Position numbers and translations under genes: made by a program. Of a stretch of DNA of 16,556 bases, positions 1-6,906 are shown one piece after another. Origin of the DNA: JAMLIO01 sp031412575 (GTDB taxonomy: Bacteria; Bdellovibrionota; Bdellovibrionia; Bdellovibrionales; UBA1609). A model generated the notes under the pieces. That model did no database searches, was not told where the DNA came from, and worked only from the letters and a program-made list of their open reading frames with translations. The stretch lies in NCBI GenBank assembly GCA_031412575.1, contig JANODG010000254.1, forward strand, positions 1 through 16,556. Reading direction: 5' to 3'. Position 1 is the first letter of the stretch; every line of letters starts with the position of its first letter.

Positions 1-57
1 CCCATTTCAGATGAATAAATATCTATGGATTTTATTTTAAAGTTTGAAGCGAATTTT

Positions 58-87
58 AAAAAAAACCTACAAATTAAAAAATGTAGG
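58..87 (-). terminator. Rho-independent terminator for the leftward 104-5250 gene group
   Basis: On the minus strand the RNA reads a 6-bp stem (CCUACA pairing with UGUAGG; plus-strand arms 66-71 and 82-87) around a 10-nt AU-rich loop, followed at once by eight U (plus-strand A-run 58-65). It lies 17 bases past the stop codon of the polyproline lipoprotein gene, where a leftward transcript should end. The stem is short but the U-tract is strong. Confidence 0.7.
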
Positions 88-103
88 ATTTGAATTTTGG
101 AGA

Positions 104-1348
104 TTAGTTACAACTTGCTGTTGGTAGAAATCCGGGGATGATTTTGCGCATGGGGTGTGGGGCGTTCGGTACTGTGCCGAGGGCTTTGTTGATTTGGGTC
201 CAATTGATGCCGTCTGTGCTGTGGTAGTATTGGGTTTGCTCGTACCAGCTTTGCCATCCTTGAACGATACCGACGTAACGATTGAGGTTGGGGTGGTAAG
301 CGACTTCTGCAAATCGAAGTGTTGCGGGGCTTCCGCTTCTTAAAAGTGGAGTGGAGGTCCAAGTGGAGCCGTTTGAAGATCGGTAGACGCGGTCGTAATC
401 GAAAACTTTAAATTCTGTCCCGTCGTGGATAAGAATATTTCCCGGTGGCCTAGTCGCCATTGATTGAAATGTTAATCCGTTGTCTGTCGAACGACATAAA
501 TCTTCAGATAGAAGTAATATATTGTTGCTATTATTTGCGATGTCGCCAGTACCACATCTTGCAGGTAAGTTAGATGGTCTTGAAAAACTTGTTCCATTAT
601 TTCTTGAGATCATTAAGTCCATAACTCCGCCAGAATCGGCTTGAGAAATAAATAATCCACCGTTTAAATTTACAAATTGAATTCGGCGTGCGTTCCATGG
701 TGTGAAATTAATGTCACCACCTCGGGCCCAAGTTCCTCCGTCGTTTGTTGAAACTAAAGGATTTCGTTCGTTTAAAATAAATGTGTTATTTCCAAAGGCA
801 ATACCCGCCCATGTTCCGCCCGATTGTACCGTACTCCATGTTGTGCCGTTCGTTGAATACTCCACTTGACCCGGACGTCCCCAACCATAAGTCGCCATAA
901 ATGCATTATTACCATATGTAATTCCTAGAGCTGAAGATGGGGCGTGATCACAATCGAAATTCCCATCCGTGGCACTCCAACATCTTTGGTTACTGACAGT
1001 TCTGTAGCCTCTCCATGCTTGTCCATCGCAAGAGTACATTGTGCTTTTTTGATGCCCTACAAACATAAACACCGGAACCATAGTCGCGCCTGTTGTTGGT
1101 GGTGGTGGCGGCGGAGGCGGAGGAGGAGGAGGAGGAGGAGGTGGTGGTGGTGGATTCACTGGTGGGTCGATTATTGGATCTGGTTCTTCCTGTATAGGAT
1201 CCACGGGCTGATCAACAGCTGAAGATTCTTCCAAGTCTCCGGCTACAAAGTCTGATAGACACGATGTTGAAAAAAACGAGAGTAAAATAATAACTAAGTT
1301 ATTAAAAACTATTTTTTGAAGTAGACGTACATAAAATAAGGTTTTCAA
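104..1348 (-). CDS. Exported lipoprotein with polyproline linker and Asp-box beta-propeller
   Basis: The predicted product has 414 residues. Residues 13-29 are a hydrophobic signal followed by STS-Cys30, a probable lipobox, so it should be a membrane-anchored lipoprotein. An acidic, proline-rich segment (35-65) leads into 19 consecutive prolines (66-84). The rest has seven Asp-box-like motifs of the type S-x-(N/D)-G-x-x-(W/F), near residues 106, 165, 200, 248, 287, 324 and 377, at roughly 35-60 residue intervals. Asp boxes mark sialidase-type and BNR beta-propellers, so a seven-bladed propeller displayed on a stiff stalk is inferred. No catalytic residues of sialidases were identified, so binding or scaffolding is as likely as catalysis. 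The start is TTG; the next in-frame ATG comes after the polyproline tract, and an AAAAAGG element sits 8 bases upstream. It is 63 bp downstream of the DUF1592 gene and probably shares its transcript. Exact function is unknown. Confidence 0.8.
   Translation of the reverse strand: MKTLFYVRLLQKIVFNNLVIILLSFFSTSCLSDFVAGDLEESSAVDQPVDPIQEEPDPIIDPPVNPPPPPPPPPPPPPPPPPPPTTGATMVPVFMFVGHQKSTMYSCDGQAWRGYRTVSNQRCWSATDGNFDCDHAPSSALGITYGNNAFMATYGWGRPGQVEYSTNGTTWSTVQSGGTWAGIAFGNNTFILNERNPLVSTNDGGTWARGGDINFTPWNARRIQFVNLNGGLFISQADSGGVMDLMISRNNGTSFSRPSNLPARCGTGDIANNSNNILLLSEDLCRSTDNGLTFQSMATRPPGNILIHDGTEFKVFDYDRVYRSSNGSTWTSTPLLRSGSPATLRFAEVAYHPNLNRYVGIVQGWQSWYEQTQYYHSTDGINWTQINKALGTVPNAPHPMRKIIPGFLPTASCN
1097..1153 (-). 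repeat. Triplet repeat encoding 19 prolines
   Basis: Fifty-seven bases of uninterrupted GGN-type triplets on the plus strand (CCN proline codons on the coding strand). The core 1121-1141 is seven perfect AGG units, flanked by TGG and CGG units. The tract can change length by slippage in 3-bp steps without breaking the frame. The plus strand is an almost unbroken series of GG doublets and could form two-tetrad quadruplexes. Confidence 0.9.
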
Positions 1349-1371
1349 ATTTAAGCCTTTTTCGTTTCACA

Positions 1372-1408
1372 ATCTGGCATGTAACTAAAAATTAGTTTAT
1401 CGCCAGAT
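1372..1408 (-). other. Intergenic stem-loop after the diheme DUF1592 gene
   Basis: A 37-base inverted repeat starts 3 bases beyond the stop codon of the DUF1592 gene. The outer stem is 7 bp (ATCTGGC with GCCAGAT), then a symmetric 4x4 internal loop, then a 6-bp inner stem (AACTAA with TTAGTT) closed by a 3-base loop. No U-run follows on the minus strand, so it is not a textbook terminator. It may protect an mRNA 3' end or tune expression of the downstream lipoprotein gene. Confidence 0.5.
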
Positions 1409-1411
1409 ATG

Positions 1412-3550
1412 TTATTGCAATTTACGCACTCTAAATTCCATATCTAATGCTGTTGATCTCACCATATCTAAAAGTGGATCCGTACTATTTAAATTCGAAT
1501 AAATTCGGTTTAAGCGACAAGCATCATCTTCTCTGTCCACTGGTCTGTTTAAAGAAAAAGACATGAACTTTTCTGCAAAACACGCTTTAGCGGATGTCTG
1601 TTGGGCTACAAATCGACTTAAGCCCGCGGCGTCTTGGGCTGTAGATCCTGGACCAAATAAAGGACTTAAATCGACAGCCGAATTTACGTTTAAGTAAGAC
1701 TCAATCACATCTTGGCCCGATCTAAACACAGGCTCTTGAGTGATAAACATACCCAACGAGTTGTAATTCGAGAAAGCAAATCCAAGCGGGTTCAATAAGT
1801 TGTGACATCCAACGCAAGATGCACCAGCGGTTTTGATTCCAACTTTTTCTCTTGTAGTAATATTATTTGGAACTGTAATTCCGTTAAAAGTATCAAGAGC
1901 ATCTGATGGTGGAGCTCCTAAATTCAAACACAAAATATCTTTTCGTAAGTGGGCTCCACGTAAAATCGGATTTGCAAATTCACTACCAGAAATCGTCATT
2001 GCAGGTCGTGTTAAGATCCCTGCGCGCTGACCGGCTGGGTGTCGTAAGGCGTTGGCCATAGTCATGGTTTGATAACTTGGTGCTGCGGACCCTTGGTTAT
2101 GAACTCGCATCAATTGTGTACTTCGTGCAACGGAAATATCAGACATGAATAAATCTTCAAAAGTTCCACCTGACGTTGTTAAAAACGAAGCCAACTCTTC
2201 AACTTCACTGATCATGTCACTTCTTAAACTCTGGTTGAAAGTGATGTTCGGTGCTATCAGTGCAAATCTTGGACTGACGTTAAAGTTAGGTGTACGCTCT
2301 AAACGAAGCCAGTCGTAATAATATTCTCTCATGGCATCGTCCATTTTTAATCTTTGACCTAAAACATAATTCAAAACGTTATTAAATCCAGTGTTGGTTG
2401 TGAAGTCTTCTGTTTCCGCCATTTGCCATAAAGTGTTGTCTGGAATTGAATTCCAAAAGTTTAAAGTTAATCGACTGATGAAAGCATAAGGTGAAATCGC
2501 AAAAGTATTGCTACCTAAGTTTGAGCCTACTAATAAATTTTGATCTTCAATTTGAAATGAAAAGTGAGGCGCAATCAGCACTCTAAAGATAAGTCGGTTA
2601 ACACCTTCTTGAGTTGATACTCCGTTGAATTCCGCGACTAAGTCAGCCACTTCATTGATTTGATCACCAGTTGTGGTTGATAAATTTTGTGCTTGATCTC
2701 TAAGTGGACGTCTAAAGGCACGACTTGCAAAGTTTCGAACAAGTTGAGTGCGGCAAGCCGTCGACAACGTAGTCACGTTGATAGAAGTGCATGTAGCAGG
2801 ATCAAGTTGTATAAATCGAGTTACGAAGTCATTTAAATGTGAACCAGATACTGTAGTCGCTAATCGATCTGCGATGTCAAAAAACCCTTGAGCATGGGCC
2901 CCAATGAAAACGTTATTTTCTCTTCGAAAATATTGTCCTGTATCTGAAGGAAGTGGAAACATATTTAAAGCCCCATCAACCATGCTGACCACTGTCGGTC
3001 GCGTGATCGACATGCTTAATAGATCCTTTAGAGAATTTGAATATTGTCTGATACTAATTCTTTTGGCGTGTGAAGCTCTGACTTGGCTAGGAACAAATGT
3101 GTCATTAACACATTCAAACACATTTTGATCCGATGGCATTTCTGCAATCCAATCATATATGGCTTGATAGTCGTTACTGTTAATGGCTGATCCACCTACA
3201 GGCATGTTGTCTGTAGTTACAGTGGTGTCATTAAAGTTTCTCATTCTATAAATTAGTTTTGACTGACGAGGTCTACCCGGCACAATCAAACCTGCAGTGA
3301 TAAATTGCTGTGGAGTTGTGAATTCGAAGGATGCAGCCGTTCCACCAGCTCTGTGACATCCATTACAATCACGGGCCAATGTACTTTGAGTTTTTTCAAA
3401 CAATGAAGCTGACGGATTAGTGATTGCACCGCCGTCTACACCTGTTGAAATGTTATCGGTTGCAATAAATTGCGAGCAAGCATTCATAGATGATATTACA
3501 ACACCTAAACTAAATGATAAAATCACGGAAATAAGTTTTCGATTCATCAT
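1412..3550 (-). CDS. DUF1592-family diheme c-type cytochrome lipoprotein
   Basis: The predicted product has 712 residues. Residues 4-24 are a hydrophobic signal with a possible lipidation Cys25 (M-N-A-C, a weak lipobox). An N-terminal cytochrome c-like domain carries C62-x-x-C65-H66, with Met116 in DNMPVGG as a candidate axial ligand. Then come a DUF1587-like segment near 161-180, a DUF1595-like segment ending in FASRAFRRPL (274-283), a DUF1592 body (about 310-470), a DUF1588 segment with the second heme site C579-x-x-C582-H583 followed by NPLGFAFSNYNSLG, and a DUF1585-like end (from about 655). This domain order is that of the cytochrome-like proteins best known from Planctomycetes. The ATG overlaps the stop codon of the upstream DUF1552 gene (ATGA), implying translational coupling. 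The biochemical function of the family is unestablished; periplasm-facing electron transfer or oxidation is inferred from the heme sites. Confidence 0.88.
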   Translation of the reverse strand: MMNRKLISVILSFSLGVVISSMNACSQFIATDNISTGVDGGAITNPSASLFEKTQSTLARDCNGCHRAGGTAASFEFTTPQQFITAGLIVPGRPRQSKLIYRMRNFNDTTVTTDNMPVGGSAINSNDYQAIYDWIAEMPSDQNVFECVNDTFVPSQVRASHAKRISIRQYSNSLKDLLSMSITRPTVVSMVDGALNMFPLPSDTGQYFRRENNVFIGAHAQGFFDIADRLATTVSGSHLNDFVTRFIQLDPATCTSINVTTLSTACRTQLVRNFASRAFRRPLRDQAQNLSTTTGDQINEVADLVAEFNGVSTQEGVNRLIFRVLIAPHFSFQIEDQNLLVGSNLGSNTFAISPYAFISRLTLNFWNSIPDNTLWQMAETEDFTTNTGFNNVLNYVLGQRLKMDDAMREYYYDWLRLERTPNFNVSPRFALIAPNITFNQSLRSDMISEVEELASFLTTSGGTFEDLFMSDISVARSTQLMRVHNQGSAAPSYQTMTMANALRHPAGQRAGILTRPAMTISGSEFANPILRGAHLRKDILCLNLGAPPSDALDTFNGITVPNNITTREKVGIKTAGASCVGCHNLLNPLGFAFSNYNSLGMFITQEPVFRSGQDVIESYLNVNSAVDLSPLFGPGSTAQDAAGLSRFVAQQTSAKACFAEKFMSFSLNRPVDREDDACRLNRIYSNLNSTDPLLDMVRSTALDMEFRVRKLQ

Positions 3551-5250
3551 ACGGCACTGCTCGGTGGAAAGGGTAAAGAGTTTTTATAAAAGTGATAGTT
3601 ATATCTAGAGTACTGTTGGCTATATAATTGCGAGTCATTGTAGTACCAAACACCACTGTTTTCCGAACCGATGTGTCCATAACCGCCGATTCTTGCAATT
3701 CCATTGTTTACAGTTCCAATGCGGCCATCTGTGCGGGCTTGAAAGAATCTATTAATTTCTGGATCTTCATAATCAGCAGCGGATAAGCCCATCGCTTGAA
3801 GAATTGTAGTTAAGGAACGGTTATAATGAGCCCCGTAATACACATGACCAAATCTTGGGTTCGCAGGGTCACTTTCAAAGTTGTCACCTTGTTCAGGGTG
3901 AGGACCTAATTCACGACGTGAATAATCAATCATATGACCTGTAGTTAAAGCACCAGCTGCACTTCCAATAAGTAAACAAGGTTTATTATAATCAGAGTGC
4001 ACAGTAGATGATTCCAAAGTCATGTGAACGAGTGAGTTATCTAACATAGTTCGTCCTGCGGCTTCTTGAAAAGAATCTAACTCAGAAACTAAACGAGCTA
4101 AAAAAGTATCAATATACAATCGCCAAATTTGACCCATGTACTGGTGATTGATACGGCCACCGTTAGAAGCAATAGTAGCCCATGGTTGGTGACTATGACC
4201 TTGGTGAAAATCTTCGTCAGCGTTTCTATCAAAAAAATCAGGGATGTTGACGTGTAAGTTAAAGACTCGTCTTAAATCACAAGATGCTGCCGCTGCATAA
4301 ATTCTGGCGTACATGTCAAATGCATAACCGTGGGATTCTGGGTTGTAATCCCAAAAACTATTTCTGCCATCAGAAGCTGCTTGCGCAGTATTAATCGTAC
4401 TGTAAGAGCATCCTGAAGTGGCAACCGTAGTGGTTTCACCAAGTCTGGATAAGATGTCAGAATATCTATCCATAGTGTTATCTAAAATTTGAGCGTCAGT
4501 TGAACTGATGTTTCGACCACGACGAATTTTTCTATAGTCTTCAAGCACACGAGTTAAAACATCACGACGAGGGTGCGCGGGAGTGGTTGTTCCTCCTCCG
4601 CCACCTTGAGGAATTGGGTTTCCACCTGGTACAAATAGCTGATTAAAAAGATTGTTGGGTTTTGTCATATTCGAAGAAGCACGAGAAATGGTACCACCAG
4701 CTGACCTAAGGTATGAATAGGCTGAATTTCCAATTAAAAGTGGATCATTAGAGTGAGGTGTAAAGTTTCTGTTAGCACCTAAAACTTGATCTATAGTTCG
4801 TAAGGGTTTTAATCCTGTAACTCTGGTGTCATGACCGTCAGTGGCTGCAATGTTTCCTAACATATGACCGCCACCATGACCTATTCGTGTGTGTAAGTTA
4901 AGACCACGAATAATATTCATTTTATTTACATAAGGATTAAGTCTATTTCCCAGCATCGGGGAAAGTATTGAAGTTGCGTTTGGTAAAAAAGAACTTAAGC
5001 GCTGATATCTAAATGTCTGATCACCGTTTGATGGCGTGTGAACTTGCGACAGCTGATTTAAAGTCGGGAACCAGTTTTGGTGGTGACCATAATCGTAGCC
5101 CCCAACAAGACTGAAGTATCGCTTAATAGGTGTTAAGGCTTGGCCCCAGGCTTGACGGGGTAACAGTGAAGGCAAAAAAGGAATGGCCAGACTAACGCCG
5201 CCAGCCCCTTTTAAAAACATACGTCTTGATACTTTGTCATTTTTTTTCAT
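3547..5250 (-). CDS. DUF1552 family protein, Tat-exported
   Basis: The predicted product has 567 residues. The N-terminus has a twin-arginine signal, S-R9-R10-M-F-L-K, followed by a hydrophobic core and a probable cleavage site near residues 34-38, so a folded protein is exported by Tat. Family features include GHHQNWFP (55-62), the RGLN...GHGGGHMLGN region (115-133), the DYRKIRRGR helix (238-246) and a C-terminal DNSLVHMTLESS segment (404-415) followed by KPCLLIGSAAGALTTGH. DUF1552 resembles DUF1501-type proteins of the alkaline-phosphatase-like fold, but no enzymatic role is established. It is the first gene of the leftward group and overlaps the DUF1592 gene by 4 bp. The start is ATG with no clear Shine-Dalgarno sequence (ATTTATTCTTTA upstream). 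Cys281 and Cys324 have counterparts in the second DUF1552 protein of this window. Confidence 0.88.
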   Translation of the reverse strand: MKKNDKVSRRMFLKGAGGVSLAIPFLPSLLPRQAWGQALTPIKRYFSLVGGYDYGHHQNWFPTLNQLSQVHTPSNGDQTFRYQRLSSFLPNATSILSPMLGNRLNPYVNKMNIIRGLNLHTRIGHGGGHMLGNIAATDGHDTRVTGLKPLRTIDQVLGANRNFTPHSNDPLLIGNSAYSYLRSAGGTISRASSNMTKPNNLFNQLFVPGGNPIPQGGGGGTTTPAHPRRDVLTRVLEDYRKIRRGRNISSTDAQILDNTMDRYSDILSRLGETTTVATSGCSYSTINTAQAASDGRNSFWDYNPESHGYAFDMYARIYAAAASCDLRRVFNLHVNIPDFFDRNADEDFHQGHSHQPWATIASNGGRINHQYMGQIWRLYIDTFLARLVSELDSFQEAAGRTMLDNSLVHMTLESSTVHSDYNKPCLLIGSAAGALTTGHMIDYSRRELGPHPEQGDNFESDPANPRFGHVYYGAHYNRSLTTILQAMGLSAADYEDPEINRFFQARTDGRIGTVNNGIARIGGYGHIGSENSGVWYYNDSQLYSQQYSRYNYHFYKNSLPFPPSSAV

Positions 5251-5344
5251 TAAAGAATAAATCGGCCAGAATGTAATAATTAATAAGACACGATTTGAGA
5301 CGATAAAGAATAAAATCAGTTAAGTGTTCAATTCAGCGACAGCT

Positions 5345-5373
5345 ACACATTTTTGAGACAAATATGTGTCTCA
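5345..5373. promoter_or_regulatory. Overlapping inverted repeats in the divergent 5251-5448 control region
   Basis: The 198-bp gap between the leftward DUF1552 gene and the rightward glutaminase-like gene must hold both promoters. It contains a perfect 7-bp dyad TGAGACA-AATATG-TGTCTCA (5354-5373) and an overlapping, mutually exclusive dyad ACACAT...ATGTGT (5345-5350 and 5364-5369). No U-run follows on either strand, so a terminator is unlikely; an operator is more likely. A weak leftward -35/-10 pair (TTGAAC, 17 bp, CTTTAT) can be read near 5297-5325, but with low confidence. Confidence 0.45.
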
Positions 5374-5448
5374 GAAAGAGAATACTGTGAATAAAACGCA
5401 ATAATCTTTGGTTGATACAATTGGAATGATAAATGCAGCTTTTATTAT

Positions 5449-6171
5449 ATGATCTACCTTTTTATATTAAATTTTATGTTTTCAAATTTGGTTAAGGCTC
5501 AAGATAATCCATGTCCACAAGGCCCATCGTTTTTACGAACGAACACAGACCTTCAGAACGAGGGGCGCAGGGAACTGAAATCTGTGGTCGTTAGTTTATC
5601 AGACGCTCAAGCATATTTTAATATCGTAAAAAGGCCCGAGCATCGAATTCCATTTCAATATGTTTTAAATGGGTGTGATATGCGCGCCATATTTATTTCT
5701 AAAGTTTTGAAAGAGAATCACGGTGCAGATACTTTTAGAGTGGCTTTAGAGGCCCAAGACTATAAAAAATTAACACGAAGAACTAGCTTTACTCATGAAG
5801 GTGTTGTTGAATTTGACCGTCACACAGCTACTGCAATTTGCGTTTATGATCCAGAAACAAATTTAACATCACCTTATGTCATTGATCCTTCGTTTTACAA
5901 TCAAGTTGTACCTCTTAAAGAATGGCAAAACGGATTTACAAACAATGGTCAAATTCCTACAAAATCTTATTTCGCCAGTCAGTATTCATTAAATCCACAA
6001 GTCCACAGACGAAAATTCCATAACGGCGAACTTAGCGAAGCAGAAGATCAGCGTGCATTTCATTTATCTGAAATTCGATACATGCAAAGATCCGGAGAAA
6101 AACCTTACGGAGTTGGTTCTGCTTACGGTCAGTTCGAGAATAGGGATATTATCGATCAAGCCACTGAGTAA
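5449..6171 (+). CDS. Secreted protein-glutaminase-like papain-fold enzyme
   Basis: The predicted product has 240 residues with a short hydrophobic signal ending near VKA-Q18. The central region matches the catalytic pattern of bacterial protein-glutaminases (Gln_deamidase-type, papain-like fold): IPFQYVLNGC76DMRA, then DRH125TATAICV, then YVID146PSFY. In the Chryseobacterium protein-glutaminase, as I recall it, the triad Cys-His-Asp sits in closely similar contexts (a DGCYARA, a YHVA and an IDPS motif) with similar spacing. Those enzymes deamidate protein glutamine side chains to glutamate; that activity is inferred here. Cys22 and Cys131 are extra cysteines. The start ATG has no good Shine-Dalgarno sequence, and a stop codon 36 bp upstream in frame excludes a much longer N-terminus. 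The gene is divergent from the DUF1552 group and convergent with the next gene. The alternative is a related transglutaminase-like hydrolase. Confidence 0.72.
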   Translation: MIYLFILNFMFSNLVKAQDNPCPQGPSFLRTNTDLQNEGRRELKSVVVSLSDAQAYFNIVKRPEHRIPFQYVLNGCDMRAIFISKVLKENHGADTFRVALEAQDYKKLTRRTSFTHEGVVEFDRHTATAICVYDPETNLTSPYVIDPSFYNQVVPLKEWQNGFTNNGQIPTKSYFASQYSLNPQVHRRKFHNGELSEAEDQRAFHLSEIRYMQRSGEKPYGVGSAYGQFENRDIIDQATE

Positions 6172-6237
6172 TGGTAAATAAAGATCTAACAGCTTAAATG
6201 ATATTAAGATTTCCCAGCTTGAAACTTCAAATCATTC

Positions 6238-6789
6238 TTATTTACACTTTCCCATTAAACACTTCGACTGCTGGCCGATAAATTTAACCCAGTTGATTCC
6301 TGAAGGCTGTTCGCCAAGTCCAGGCATTTGAGTCAAATTAAAATTAACATCAACTTTTCGTAAGGCCTGCACAAAATTGGAACCGTTTTTTAAAAAGTTA
6401 GTTTTGATTTCGCATTTAGAGTTTTTCATTTGTAAGGAAACTTGAAACGTCAGTTGAGATTGAACTTTGGATTCTAATTCGTTGACCGCTTTAAATGTAA
6501 AGTTTAACGTCGAAGCTGAAGGTGATGAAATTTCTCGAGCATTGAAGTAATCACGATTTTGTGGGGAAAAACCACTTAGTTTCCCACCTGAATTTGTCGC
6601 TACAAAATACACAGAGACAGGCTGTCTTTCCGTCACTCGACACGTGCTTTGATCATACTCTAAATCATAGACCATGGTTTTTTCAGGATAGTAATTTGTT
6701 CGGTATAGCGAAAACAATCTTGCAGTTGCAGCAAACGAAGTTTGTGTAAAAAATAGTATTAAAACGAAGTACGTAAAACCTTTAATCAT
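6238..6789 (-). CDS. Secreted DUF4833-like protein
   Basis: The predicted product has 183 residues with a clear Sec signal (hydrophobic 4-15, cleavage after SFA20). The mature start, ARLFSLYRTNYYPEKTMVYD, a later QPVSVYFVATNSGG and NRDYFNA resemble the DUF4833 pattern (LF-R-N-YDL...P-V-Y-...YFNA). This assignment is from memory and tentative. Four cysteines (50, 126, 177, 182) could form two disulphides in the periplasm. The start ATG is preceded by a GGGGGG ribosome-binding site five bases upstream. The gene is convergent with the glutaminase-like gene, with 66 bp between stop codons. No function is known. Confidence 0.7.
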   Translation of the reverse strand: MIKGFTYFVLILFFTQTSFAATARLFSLYRTNYYPEKTMVYDLEYDQSTCRVTERQPVSVYFVATNSGGKLSGFSPQNRDYFNAREISSPSASTLNFTFKAVNELESKVQSQLTFQVSLQMKNSKCEIKTNFLKNGSNFVQALRKVDVNFNLTQMPGLGEQPSGINWVKFIGQQSKCLMGKCK

Positions 6790-6794
6790 AATAA

Positions 6795-6800
6795 CCCCCC
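6795..6800 (-). promoter_or_regulatory. G6 ribosome-binding site of the DUF4833-like gene
   Basis: The minus strand reads GGGGGG-TTATT-ATG, with spacing of five bases. It is one of four genes in this window with a pure G run in the Shine-Dalgarno position, where a GGAGG-type sequence would be usual. Confidence 0.6.
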
Positions 6801-6817
6801 GGTTACTTAGACTGAAG

Positions 6818-6834
6818 AATTAACAAGCTTAATT
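6818..6834. other. 17-bp dyad upstream of the DUF4833-like gene
   Basis: AATTAA-CAAGC-TTAATT is a perfect 6-bp inverted repeat in the 117-bp gap between the regulator gene and the DUF4833-like gene, 29 bp ahead of the latter's start. It may be an operator or 5'-UTR hairpin, but AT-rich palindromes of this size also arise by chance. Confidence 0.25.
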
Positions 6835-6906
6835 AGAAAAGTCCATAGCAGGGCTTAAACTCAATCAGTAGAAATACATTAAAAAATATTGGATATAAAA
6901 AACAAC

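Noticed and set aside
944..1222. Rightward open frame with runs of tryptophan and arginine
   Set aside because: It is the antisense reading of the proline triplet repeat in the 104-1348 lipoprotein gene; the composition is artefactual and no ribosome-binding site precedes it.
104..1348. Calling the propeller lipoprotein a sialidase
   Set aside because: Asp boxes are structural and occur in many propellers; no arginine triad or other catalytic set could be identified.
1372..1408. Reading the intergenic hairpin as a rho-independent terminator
   Set aside because: No U-run follows the stem on the minus strand; the terminator at 58-87, after the last gene, is far better.
6172..6237. A bidirectional terminator between the convergent glutaminase-like and DUF4833-like genes
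   Set aside because: Only a 5-bp AT stem (CTTAA with TTAAG) was found, with no convincing U-tract.
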